This document shows positions 1-9,121 of a DNA stretch of 64,000 nucleotides, in pieces. Under the pieces are notes generated by a model. That model ran no database searches and had not been told where the DNA came from. It was given only the letters and a program-made list of their open reading frames with translations. How positions within the stretch are numbered: position 1 is the first letter of the stretch; every line of letters starts with the position of its first letter. The translations under genes and the position numbers were made by a program. Source of the stretch: Nemertoderma westbladi (taxonomy: Eukaryota; Xenacoelomorpha; Nemertodermatida; Nemertodermatidae); the NCBI GenBank assembly GCA_032718475.1, contig JAUCBJ010000678.1, forward strand, positions 62,001-126,000. The letters are read 5' to 3'.

Positions 1-26
1 TACCAACTAATCTGTTTATTTTCTAG

Positions 27-196
27 AGGCCTCCCGAATCTGTTACACAAACTAACTTCCCGGTCCACCAAGGTGGACGTTGTAGATTCTCAAGGCTGCA
101 GTTTGGTGCACTTCGCCGCCCAAGGCGGGAAGTTACACATGTTGCAATATGTTATACAAGTACTGAAACTAGACGTGCATTTACCTGACCATCACG
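27..196 (+). CDS. ZDHHC17-like: ZDHHC17-like exon (ankyrin repeats), first exon in the window
   Basis: The acceptor is TTCTAG at 21-26. The frame is open from GGC at 28 and encodes GLPNLLHKLTSRSTKVDVVD followed by an ankyrin-type stretch with SLVHFAAQGGKLHML. The donor is G|GTTTGT at 197; the exon ends in phase 1 and its last G joins GA of the next exon to make the glycine of an HGATCLH ankyrin turn. Read straight on, the frame meets a stop at 214, which supports splicing here. Upstream exons lie left of the window. Confidence 0.85.
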
Positions 197-3100
197 GTTT
201 GTCGAGTTACAATTAATATAGTTTTTTATAATTGATATAAACTAATCTAACTAACCATGGATTTATATATTTCTTTTTTAATTAGAGGCTGTTTATTTGA
301 AACTCCTTGTAAATATCTTGTTATAGCAAAAGCAGTTTGATAACAGTGCAATTAAATCAGACTAAATATCAAATGAAAATGTTAGCCTATTTATATTTTG
401 TTCACCTTTTAAATCCAATTAATCCAATAGCTGTATAAATATATTTTAATAATTAATATTCATGAAAACTGTAATTTATATTTAGATTAATTATTCACAG
501 GAGCTACTTGTTTGCACGTAACGGCTAACCACGGCCACTCCGATCTCTGCGAATACCTCCTGATAAACTTCCCGCAACTATCCCGAATTCCCGATATATA
601 CGGTCGCACCGCGCTCCACCTAGCGGCCGCCCTCGGTAACGCAACGCTCTGCTACACGCTGGTCCGACTGGGCGGGGGCCGTGCAGCCCTGACCACCACG
701 GACACTGAGGGTCGCACCGCGTTGGACTGGTCGCGGACCGGAACCACCTTCCGGCACCGAGAAACCGCCACCTTTCTAGAATCGGCCACGACCCCAACCC
801 TCCCCTCCCGACTGCTTCACTCGCCCTCCTCCAAGTACCTATGGCTCGCTCTCTTCCCGTTCCTCTCCTTCGCTTTCGTACAATTTCTCGCCCACGCACT
901 GCCGCTGTGTAACCTCGTCGTCGCTCTACTGGGCACCACCGCTATTGTTTACTTGGTATCCCGGCAACCACACCGCATTATGGATTGGAGTCTCCTACCC
1001 AACCCCATTCATCGTTCTGCATTCGCTTCCGGTCTCTTTTACACGTCCATATGCTGCTTCTTTATAATTCTACCAAGTAAGTAGAATAACTACAGAATAA
1101 CTACAGAGTTAGTAGAATAAATACAGAGTTAGTAGAATAACTACAGAGTTAGTAGAATAACTACAGAGTTAGTAGAATAAATACAGAGTTAGTAGAATAA
1201 CTACAGAGCTAGTAGAATAAATACAGAGTTAGTAGAATAACTACAGAGTTAGTAGAATAACTACAGAGTTAGTAGAATAAATACAGAGTTAGTAGAATAA
1301 ATACAGAGTTAGTAGAATAACTACAGAGCTAGTAGAATAAATACAGAGTTAGTAGAATAACTACAGAGTTAGTAGAATAACTACAGAGTTAGTATAATAA
1401 CTACAGAGTTAGTAGAATAAATACAGAGTTAGTAGAATAACTACAGAGTTAGTAGAATAACTACAGAGTTAGTAGAATAACTACAGAGTTAGTAGAATAA
1501 CTACAGAGTTAGTAGAATAACTACAGAGTTAGTAGAATAAATACAGAGTTAGTAGAATAACTACAGAGTTAGTAGAATAACTACAGAGTTAGTAGAATAA
1601 CTACAGAGTTAGTAGAATAACTACAGAATTAGTAGAATAACTACAGAGTTAGTAGAATAAATACAGAGTTAGTAGAATAACTACAGAGTTAGTAGAATAA
1701 CTACAGAATTAGTAGAATAACTACAGAGTTAGTAGAATAACTACAGAGTTAGTAGAATAACTACAGAGTTAGTAGAATAACTACACAGAGTTAGTAGAAT
1801 AACTACGGAGTTAGTAGTGTAACTACAGAGTTAGTAGAATAACTACAGAGTTAGTAGAATAACTACAGAGTTAGTATAATAACTACAGAGTTAGTAGAAT
1901 AACTACAGAGTTAGTAGAATAACTACAGAATTAGTAGAATAACTACAGAGTTAGTAGAATAAATGCAGAGTTAGTAGAATAACTACAGAGTTAGTAGAAT
2001 AACTACAGAATTAGTAGAATAACTACAGAGTTAGTAGAATAACTACAGAGTTAGTAGAATAACTACAGAGTTAGTAGAATAACTACACAGAGTTAGTAGA
2101 ATAACTACGTAGTTAGTAGTGTAACTACAGAGTTAGTAGAATAACTACAGAGTTAGTAGAATAACTACAGAGTTAGTAGAATAACTACAGAGTTAGTAGC
2201 GTAACTACAGAGTTAGTAGAATAACTACAGAGTTAGTAGCGTAACTACAGAGTTAGTAGAATAACTACAGAGTTAGTAGAATAACTACAGAGTTAGTAGA
2301 ATAACTACAGAGTTAGTAGAATAACTACAGAGTTAGTAGAATAACTACAGAGTTAGTAGAATAACTACAGAGTTAGTAGAATAACTACAGAGTTAGTAGA
2401 ATAACTACAGAGTTAGTAGAATAACTACAGAATTAGTAGAATAACTACAGCGCTAGTAGAATAACTACAGAGTTAGTAGCGTAACTTCCGAATGTAAACG
2501 TGAATTTGATATTGTAAGGTTTTGAACTTCTAATTAACACCTAATTAACACACTTTTTGTCTATTTAATTTTAATTAACCCTTGAATACAAGTAATTTAT
2601 TTGAGTCGATTTGATTTTTGATTGTATTTAGTGGTTGTTGGGATTAGTTGCAACGATTTAACCTACCAAACTCATTATTTTCTACTACCGTAGTTGATTA
2701 TTTTAATTAGATATCGACCCTCCGTATTGGCTCTATGCGGAATCCATCTGTCACGTTGTGCTAATGTTAGCCATGTACTACCGGTTGCTATGCGGCGATC
2801 CAGGGTCCCAACAATACTCGGTGGATGGTTTCTCTTTAACTGACGTTGGGGAAGGTCGGGTCTCCTTGCATTATTACTGTGCGCCGTGTGGGGTAAGTTT
2901 CATATCAGAGTTCATATGACGAGTCTGTTGTAAAAAAATTAGCATTTCCGATAACTAAAATAGGCAAATTAACTGATACCGGATACTATTAAACATAATT
3001 GTAACTTAAATCCGGATTCCACTGGCGGTTTATTTCTCTGGATGTCATATTTATTAAAACGAATAACACGACCAGAAATAAAATGTACATTGTAATTGTA

Positions 3101-6100
3101 GTATATAAACTACAAATAAAAGGTATGGGAAATTATACAACTTTAAATTAGCAGCTAATTACTTACTATACGTACAGGTATAGTAAGTAAGCGTGAGACA
3201 TATAACTTATTACCCAACCTTTATCAACGCTCCCATAGCCTTATCAGAGCGCCTGCATTATTTTTTTCCCCAGCAAAGGTTCCCATTATACCGCTGGGTT
3301 GGCGTAGGCACTAATGTCTAAAGTGTCTTGCCTTGGGACACAACAGTGCGAAATTTCTACAGCTTTAGTCGGATTCGAACCTGCGCCACCAAACATTATT
3401 GTGAAAGCAGTTCAGGCGCCGTAACCATTGCATTGGGGACACTTTTAACTAAACGTGTAAAATCAAAGTAGATCAACTACCATCAGTAAAATTAATAAAA
3501 TATCGGGATAATAAATATAGATAAAAATATATTCATTGCAACATCACTGCAACAATTGATTAAATATGGTTGAATTGGGGTGATCTACGGATTCCGGTAA
3601 TTGTTTTAGAGTTAACTCGATATAATAAAGTTATCATGTCTATCAAAATGGTTTCCAACTTATGATTTGTCTGACTAAGTTCAATATCAATATTCCGTAG
3701 ATTGTTCAAGAAGAACACTCGAAGCATTGTAAACTTTGCCAGTGTTGTTATCGTCATCTCGACCACCATTGCTTGTTTATCATGCGCTGTTTAGCGTCAA
3801 ATAATATCTGGACATTCACTATGTTCATAATAGTTGTAATGGCCGCTCAGGTTAGTTTTATTACGTTACACATATTATATTTCCTCTGTGCATTCGTGTG
3901 CAATGTTCACAACATGAAAAGACAATGTTGCATTTATTATGCTATAAATAGTATACAGACAACATATCCCTTAATACAACAACCATTTCTAGCAAGCCGG
4001 ATTTTTTTCCATATTTCATTAGATGTTGCAAAATTTGGGATATAGATTAAAGTTCGACATCTATTGCTGACATGGTCGGATTTTTCAATTTTCAATTATT
4101 TAACTACAACAAAACGTTAAAAATTGCTTATTTAGCAATATTTAACCATCTTGGTTCTCTGTTGGCTTTCCACCATACCATAGGTTTTCACTAAAACCCA
4201 GGCTTACAGAACTGCTAATCTAACCAAAACAATAAACAAATTAGTATATGATGTTAGACAACCACGACTTTAGAGGGATTGTGATATTAATATGAAAACA
4301 ATAAAATAGGAAATGGGGTCTTATTCCCTCAGATACTACCTAGCATTTAGGGCCACTTGGGCCACTGTTAGTACTCAGGCACTAAGGCCTATTAAAAAAT
4401 GAAATACCAAATCGATTTTAGTGCTACATAACCCAACCCAACTACCACAAGAAAAATTACACCAAACCATACAGTAACTACAGGTTCCGGTAAGTATTGC
4501 ACGAAATGGGCTATCCCATAAATTACGAAAAATATATGACATTTTGTCCGCCGAAAAGGGTAAGTCTAAGTAATAAATTTTATAAAAATAAAAGGGTTTC
4601 GGAGATTTAAACACTGAACCCTGGGATTCGTGGTTCTCCTCATCAGCAGTGTGCCACGAACCCGAACGGGGCCACGAACGGGGGTTGGTTGCATTCAGTT
4701 GGGAATCATGCTTATGCATATGGGCGGGGCTGATGGTAACATTGGGGGTGGGGGGTTTCAACTCTGTTTGGTGGTACGGTAGGATTTCTAATTTATTGGT
4801 CATTGTCTTAATCTATTAATTTAGTGGTGCAGTTTTGTTAGGGTAGGGGTGGGTTTCGTGGCAAACTGCTGATGAGGAGAACCACGAATCCCAGGGTTCA
4901 GTGTTTAAATCTCCGAAACCCTTTTATTTTTATAAAATTTATTACTTAGACTTACCTTCCTATATTCTTCTTAATTTATGGGATAGCCTATTCGTGCAAT
5001 ACTTACCGGAACCTGTGGGGCGAACCACGAAGTGAGTGAGCCTTAGCGTAGGGGTACCATTAATCAACCTGTGGGGCGAGCCACGAAGTGAGTGAGCCTT
5101 AGCGTAGGGGTACCATTAATCAACCTGTCGTTCTGTCGCGTTTTTTTTCAGTATTTTATTTTAAACGTTAATAACTCAGCCAATCCTTGATGAAATCTAT
5201 CCAAACTTGGTACACATGTTGTTTGGCAAAAGTTTGAAAATTTTCCAAGTAGAATTTGCGTGGGGCCTTCGTGCAGCATCAGTGTAACTGTTATTGCAGT
5301 TATAATAAATTTATTTATCCAAATTTAAAATGCGTTAAATTATTATTACTGTAGGATAAATCAGCTGGGTTTCTGACAAATTTTGCAATACATACATTTC
5401 CAATCTGCATGTACCATGTGTACCGGTACTGTCAGGCTGTACTCAATCCCTGAATCGAGAATCCTGCAATCAGTCAATACTGCAATACTGGTCAGCCGGT
5501 ACCATACACTGCAGACATGCCATATCATGTAATCTAATTAAACATGGCCCCGACAACCCTTGCGGTGATTATAGTTTAGGCCTGATTAGCCCAGTACCGG
5601 CACCGGTAATAATAATATAATAGTTTAGATAGTTACCGCTAATCATTCAGTCATTGCTGCATTGGCACGGTACACCGTATTGCTGTACTGCCGTTGTAGT
5701 GCGCACCGTAGGTACCACCCTACTACCGGTACCGGCTGACCGTTGGCAACTAGCACTTCAGCACTTTCACAGCAACAGCACTACCGGCGATATACAGGTT
5801 GGAATTTATGTAGAGTTTGCTCAACAGTACAGATATAAAATAGTTATCTAAATTATATATATTACTATTGACAAGTATTGAAATATATACCGTTATTCGT
5901 GTTATCAGTATTTGCAACATCTGACATTGAAGAGGTGAGAGAAGATGAATACCGGCACTCAACAAAACCAACGCTTATCACAGGTCGGTATGGTTACCTC
6001 GAAACCGGCGCGACTGTCCACTCGAATACAACTTCAAAACACAAACGCCAACAATAAACTGAAAGCGAATCGAACGTCTTCAGAAGAATCTGTCATTGGG

Positions 6101-8696
6101 ACGAAGAAAAGGAAGCCGAAACCACGGGAATGGACCACAGCTAAGATTGAATGATCCCATTGTCAGAGTTGTTGGACCGAAATTGAAACACCAATTGCCG
6201 ATGGGCTTGATCTCTCAAACCAAAACTTCCTCTGTGGGGTTTGCGCGGCAGTAAAGATTGAAAGTCTGGAAGCTGGCATCCCTAGGTATTATTATTATAA
6301 AGAGCGTCAGCCTGCGTTTAATAAATATATTTTAATACAAAACAGGTCGAACGCAATGAGGCTTATAATGAAGACGAGTACTGCATTGATTATATTCCTA
6401 TAAACCACCTGGCTTTGCATATTGAACGTGCGTTTGGAAATAAGTTCGTGCTACCCTTCCGTGGGTGGTAGATGTCGCGGTTATGTATTGGTGGGTGGGG
6501 GGGTGCAGATTAAAAGGGGTGAACACGTACTGTCCCCCTTTCTTTGATTAATTGGTGGTGTGGGTTAATCTCTCATAACCTGATTTTGTGATACAGTCGC
6601 ACAATTTTTATTTGTATCTCATAACTGGGCCTCGTGCTGCGCGAAGGCCCCACGAACGTGTCGTTCTGTCGCGTTTTTTTTCAGTATTTTATTTTAAACG
6701 TTAATAACTCGGCCAATCCTTGATGAAATCTACCCAAACTTGGTACACATGTTGTTTGGCAAAAGTTTGAAAATTTTCCAAGTAGAATTTGCGTGGGGCC
6801 TTCGTGCAGCATCAGTGTAACTGTTATTGCAGTTATAATAAATTTATTAATCCAAATTTAAAATGCGTTAAATTATTATTACTGTAGGATAAATCAGCTG
6901 GGTTTCTGACAAATTTTGTAATACAAAGGGGCTGTCTGCATGTACCATGTGTACCGGTACGGTCAGGCTGTACTCAATCCCTGAATCGAGAATCCTGCAA
7001 TCAGTCAATACTGCAATACTGGTCAGCCGGTACCATACACTGCAGACATGCCATATCATGTAATCTAATTAAACATGGCCCTGGCAACCCTTGCGGTGAT
7101 TATAGTTTAGGCCTAATAGCCCAGTACCGGCACCGGTAATAATAATATAATAGTTTAGATAGTTACCGCTAATCATTCAGTCATTGGCACGGTACACCGT
7201 ATTGCTGTACTGCCGTTGTAGTGCGCACCGTAGGTACCACCCTACTACCGGTACCGGCTGACCGGTGGCAACTAGCACTACAGGACACTTGCACAACACT
7301 GCAGCAACAGCACTACCGGCGATACACAGGTTGGAATTTATGTAGAGTTTGCTCAACAGTACAGATATAAAATAGTTATCTAAATTATATATATTACTAT
7401 TGACAAGTATTGAAATATATACCGTTATTCGTGTTATCAGTATTTGCAACATCTGACATTGAAGAGGTGAGAGAAGATGAATACCGGCACTCAACAAAAC
7501 CAACGCTTATCACAGGTCGGTATGGTTACCTCAAAACCGGCGCGACTGTCCACTCGAATACAACTTCAAAACACAAACGCCAACAATAAACTGAAAGCGA
7601 ATCGAACGTCTTCAGAAGAATCTGTCATTGGGACGAAGAAAAGGAAGCCGAAGCCACGGGAATGGACCACAGCTAAGATTGAATGCTCCCATTGTCAGAG
7701 TTCCTGGACCGAAATTGAAACACCAATTGCCGATGGGCTTGATCTCTCAAACCAAAACTTCCTCTGCGGGGTTTGCGTGGCAGTAAAGATTGAAAGTCTG
7801 GAAGCTGGCATCCCTAGGTATTATTATTATAAAGAGCGTCAGCCTGCGTTTAATAAATATATTTTAATACAAAACAGGTCGAACGCAAAGAGGCTTATAA
7901 TGAAGACGAGTACTGCATTGATTATATTCCTATAAACCACCTGGCTTTGCATATTGAACGTGCGTTTGGAAATAAGTTCGTGCTACCCTTCCGTGGGTGG
8001 TAGATGTCGCGGTTATGTATTGGTGGGTGGGGGGAGGGGGGGGGGGGGGAGTGCAGATTAAAAGGGGTGAACACGTACGTCCCCCTTTCTTTGATTAATT
8101 AGTGGTGTGGGTTAATCTCTCATAACCTGATTTTGTGATACAGTCGCACAATTTTAATTTGTATCTCATAACTGGGCCTCGTGCTGCGCGAAGGCCCCAC
8201 GAACGTGTAGTTACTGTATGGTTTGGTATAATTTTTCTTGTGGTAGTTGGGTTGGGTTATGTAGCACTAAAATCGATTTGGTATTTCATTTTTTAATTTG
8301 CCTTAGTGCCGAGTTCTTAGTAGACTGCCGAATTGTGATCTTTATTTTGTATCTTCGCAGGTAATATTCCTCGTCATGTCCTTCCAATACCTTCTTCTGA
8401 CCTACTCCCACACTGTTTGGCCAGTTTCCTTAGACGATTTAGTTTCGGGTTATCTCTCGGAGCCCTTCCTCACTACACTCATGGGTCTCAATAGCTGCTC
8501 TATCGTGTGGGGAGCCGTCCTCATCTATTACCAACTCAAGGCTGTATCACGAGGTGGCGCGTCTGTTTATTACAATTTACGAACGCAAAAACAACATAAA
8601 CAAGAAACAAGAAGTCGACAAATCCGGAATATTTTATACTTTCTTATTCGTGGTAGATTGCCCACACAGCCAATGGATGCTGCAGTACATACATAA
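27..8696 (+). CDS. ZDHHC17-like: HIP14-type (ZDHHC13/17-like) ankyrin-repeat DHHC palmitoyltransferase, 3' five exons (5' part lies outside the window)
   Basis: Exons are 27-196, 501-1076, 2711-2892, 3701-3850 and 8361-8696, with compatible phases (1, 1, 0, 0) and GT-AG borders at every junction. The product starts inside an ankyrin-repeat array (VDSQGCSLVHFAAQGGK, then HGATCLHVTANHGHSDL, then YGRTALHLAAALGNATL). Hydrophobic segments follow, then a DPG motif (CGDPGS), the cysteine-rich domain ending in DHHC, more membrane segments and a short tail. Proteins of this family transfer palmitate to cysteines of substrate proteins at Golgi and vesicle membranes, with the ankyrin domain recruiting substrate. 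The DHHC-CRD spacing C-x2-C-x9-HC-x2-C-x2-C-x4-DHHC-x5-C is complete. Two features are unusual: DHHC is followed by LF instead of the usual PW, and no TTxE motif is visible after the last membrane segment. Family assignment is firm; whether it is nearer ZDHHC13 or ZDHHC17 is not decided. Confidence 0.9.
501..1076 (+). CDS. ZDHHC17-like: ZDHHC17-like exon (last ankyrin repeats and first membrane segments)
   Basis: The acceptor is TTATTCACAG at 491-500. The exon encodes two more ankyrin repeats, ending with DTEGRTALDWS, then hydrophobic spans around LWLALFPFLSFAFVQFLAHA, LCNLVVALLGTTAIVYLV and FYTSICCFFIILP. It is markedly GC-richer than the introns around it. The donor is CCAA|GTAAGT at 1077, phase 1. 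The first 20-bp unit of the following minisatellite overlaps this donor. Confidence 0.88.
1077..2486 (+). repeat. 20-bp minisatellite at the start of ZDHHC intron 2
   Basis: About 70 head-to-tail units of AGTTAGTAGAATAACTACAG fill the 5' half of this intron. The splice donor region (AGTAAGTAGAATAACTACAG, 1076-1095) differs from the unit at one base, so the array starts at the exon border itself. Many units differ only at single positions (AACTACAG/AATACAG, GAATTAG, GCGTAAC). A longer block with ACTACACAGAG recurs near 1780 and 2083, showing higher-order duplication. Each unit carries GTTAGT, a hexamer used as a real donor at 3851 and 46332, and a CTACAG acceptor-like string. Confidence 0.95.
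2711..2892 (+). CDS. ZDHHC17-like: ZDHHC17-like exon (membrane segment, DPG motif, start of CRD)
   Basis: The acceptor is TTTTAATTAG at 2701-2710. The first two bases complete a codon split after 1076. The product is a membrane span (YWLYAESICHVVLMLAMYYR), then LLCGDPGSQQYS with the family DPG motif, and ends with YYCAPCG, the first two zinc-binding cysteines of the DHHC-CRD. The donor GTAAGT at 2893 leaves phase 0. This exon is not part of any long open frame and was found from the domain logic. Confidence 0.85.
3232..3440 (-). repeat. tRNA-derived SINE (minus strand) in ZDHHC intron 3
   Basis: On the minus strand the tRNA-like head (about 3438-3369) has an A-box-like TGGTTACGGCG and a perfect B box GGTTCGAATCC. 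The body that follows contains a GTGTCCCAAGGCAAGACAC stretch and CCAACCCAGCGGTATAA. The same body lies on the plus strand at 20390-20600 without the tRNA head, so it is a dispersed family and not a tRNA gene. Confidence 0.75.
3701..3850 (+). CDS. ZDHHC17-like: ZDHHC17-like exon carrying the DHHC catalytic motif
   Basis: The acceptor TTCCGTAG ends at 3700 and the donor CAG|GTTAGT is at 3851. The exon is 150 nt, phase 0 at both ends, and encodes 50 residues. It reads IVQEEHSKHCKLCQCCYRHL, then DHHC, then LFIMRCLASNNIWTF, then a membrane span. Cysteine and histidine spacing matches the family exactly (HC-x2-C-x2-C-x4-DHHC-x5-C-x4-N-x3-F). The catalytic cysteine is present. The residues right after DHHC are LF where PW is nearly invariant in the family. 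The exon is easy to miss because its frame is closed just outside both borders. Confidence 0.85.
4482..5014. mobile_element. Foldback MITE nested in the composite element
   Basis: The left arm 4482-4640 (AGGTTCCGGTAAG...CTCCTCATCAGCAG) returns as its inverted complement at about 4866-5014 (CTGCTGATGAGGAG...CTTACCGGAACCT). The arms are about 150 bp with a roughly 225-bp loop. A stretch of about 35 bp in the left arm (near 4525-4560) is replaced by unrelated sequence in the right arm. No coding capacity is seen. Confidence 0.75.
5011..5122 (+). repeat. Two tandem copies of a 56-bp motif containing GTGGGGCGARCCACGAAG
   Basis: The units start at 5015 and 5071, differ at one base in the inverted core GTGGGGCGAACCAC/GTGGGGCGAGCCAC, and share GTGAGTGAGCCTTAGCG and GGGGTACCATTAATCAACC. 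The core word recurs at 20086, 35133, 53829 (reverse) and 55047. Confidence 0.85.
5128..6660 (+). repeat. First copy of a 1.53-kb tandem duplication
   Basis: This block, starting TCGTTCTGTCGCG, recurs from 6661 to 8207 with high identity. Within it TGGGGCCTTCGTGCAGCA (5264-5281) and its inverted counterpart TGCTGCGCGAAGGCCCCA (about 6636-6653) look like short terminal inverted repeats of a 1.39-kb element that carries the ORF at 5945-6471. Confidence 0.85.
5945..6471 (+). pseudogene. Zinc-ribbon ORF, copy 1, interrupted by a stop codon
   Basis: This is a degraded sister of the gene at 7477-8003. The start MNTGTQQNQRLSQVG and the basic region are intact, but TGA at 6152-6154 replaces the TGC that in copy 2 encodes the first cysteine of the zinc ribbon. 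Past the stop the same frame continues to GCA at 6250, where a GTAAAG donor is present. The matching second exon would be 6346-6471. It is probably a non-functional copy left by the tandem duplication; function unknown. Confidence 0.6.
6661..8207 (+). repeat. Second copy of the 1.53-kb tandem duplication
   Basis: It is nearly identical to 5128-6660, with small indels such as a 29-bp difference near 7187 and 7280 and a longer G-run at 8031-8050. It is 1547 bp long. It abuts the right terminal repeat of the composite element at 8208. Confidence 0.85.
7477..8003 (+). CDS. Transposon-borne protein with a C2-C2 zinc ribbon, copy 2 (probably spliced)
   Basis: I do not recognise the family. Exon 1 (7477-7782) encodes 102 residues: a basic N-terminal half with KKRKPKPREW, then CSHC and, 20 residues later, CGVC, a C-x2-C-x20-C-x2-C pattern that could bind zinc. 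A GTAAAG donor follows GCA at 7782, and an acceptor AAAACAG ends at 7877. Exon 2 (7878-8003) continues in frame for 41 residues (YCIDYIPINHLALHIERAFG) to a TAG stop. Both junctions are phase 0. If unspliced, the frame instead runs to 7935 through a tract of repeated tyrosine codons, which looks less protein-like. No transposase motif is seen. It could be an accessory DNA-binding protein of the surrounding element; that is inference. Confidence 0.5.
8361..8696 (+). CDS. ZDHHC17-like: ZDHHC17-like last exon
   Basis: The acceptor ATCTTCGCAG is at 8351-8360, phase 0. The exon encodes VIFLVMSFQYLLLTYSHT, a second membrane span (LNSCSIVWGAVLIYYQLKAV) and a C-terminal tail with RNILYFLIRGRL, which resembles the RNI..F segment near the end of vertebrate ZDHHC17. 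The stop TAA is at 8694-8696. The place where the family has its TTxE motif reads GASVYYNLRTQ, so the motif is not recognisable. No clear AATAAA signal is seen in the next 150 bp. Confidence 0.85.
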   Translation, partial: VIFLVMSFQYLLLTYSHTVWPVSLDDLVSGYLSEPFLTTLMGLNSCSIVWGAVLIYYQLKAVSRGGASVYYNLRTQKQHKQETRSRQIRNILYFLIRGRLPTQPMDAAVHT

Positions 8697-9121
8697 ATCA
8701 TTAGTGTCTTTGTTTTGTTTATATTTTATATTGTAAATCATTATACGACTACTATAAACTAAATTATAGATTAATTTATTGATACCTTCGTAGTTCGAGG
8801 TTTCAGTGTAAGACATCATCTCCCGATCATCAACTTTACGATGCCATTTATACGTAAAGAATCAAGGCTACCTATAAGACAATTATTTTTAACTAATAGC
8901 TACTAATAGTATTTTGGGTAGCATTGGTTTCCAATCAATATTAGTTGTGTATCTGTTTACTTTTATACTTATTTAATAATATTATTATCACCCACCCACC
9001 ACCTGTATACCCAGTATTTTTTAGAATGAAGCTCTATAAGACAACATAGTTCACGGCTTATTATAATTGTTTTTAGTGATTCTTATGATTCAACAATAAT
9101 TACTTATTCACTTTATTTCCC
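8697..9121. other. 3' flank of the ZDHHC17-like gene
   Basis: AT-rich sequence with no supportable gene. It presumably holds the 3' UTR of the upstream gene. Confidence 0.4.

Larger units (their letters stand above)
4371..8316. mobile_element. Composite DNA transposon with ~110-bp terminal inverted repeats in ZDHHC intron 4
   Basis: The left end (4371-4481, CTCAGGCACTAAGGC...CAGTAACTACA) is the inverted complement of the right end (8209-8316, TAGTTACTGTATGG...GCCTTAGTGCCGAG) with few differences. TTA at 4368-4370 and 8317-8319 may be a target duplication. A TTA duplication would suit PIF/Harbinger-type elements, but no transposase is seen and the class is open. Inside are a foldback MITE (4482-5014), a doubled 56-bp motif (5011-5122) and two tandem copies of a 1.53-kb unit with a zinc-ribbon ORF. 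Confidence 0.75.

Noticed and set aside
4375-4803. 142-codon minus-strand frame in the composite element
   Set aside because: It spans the terminal inverted repeat and MITE arm and has no domain; chance frame.
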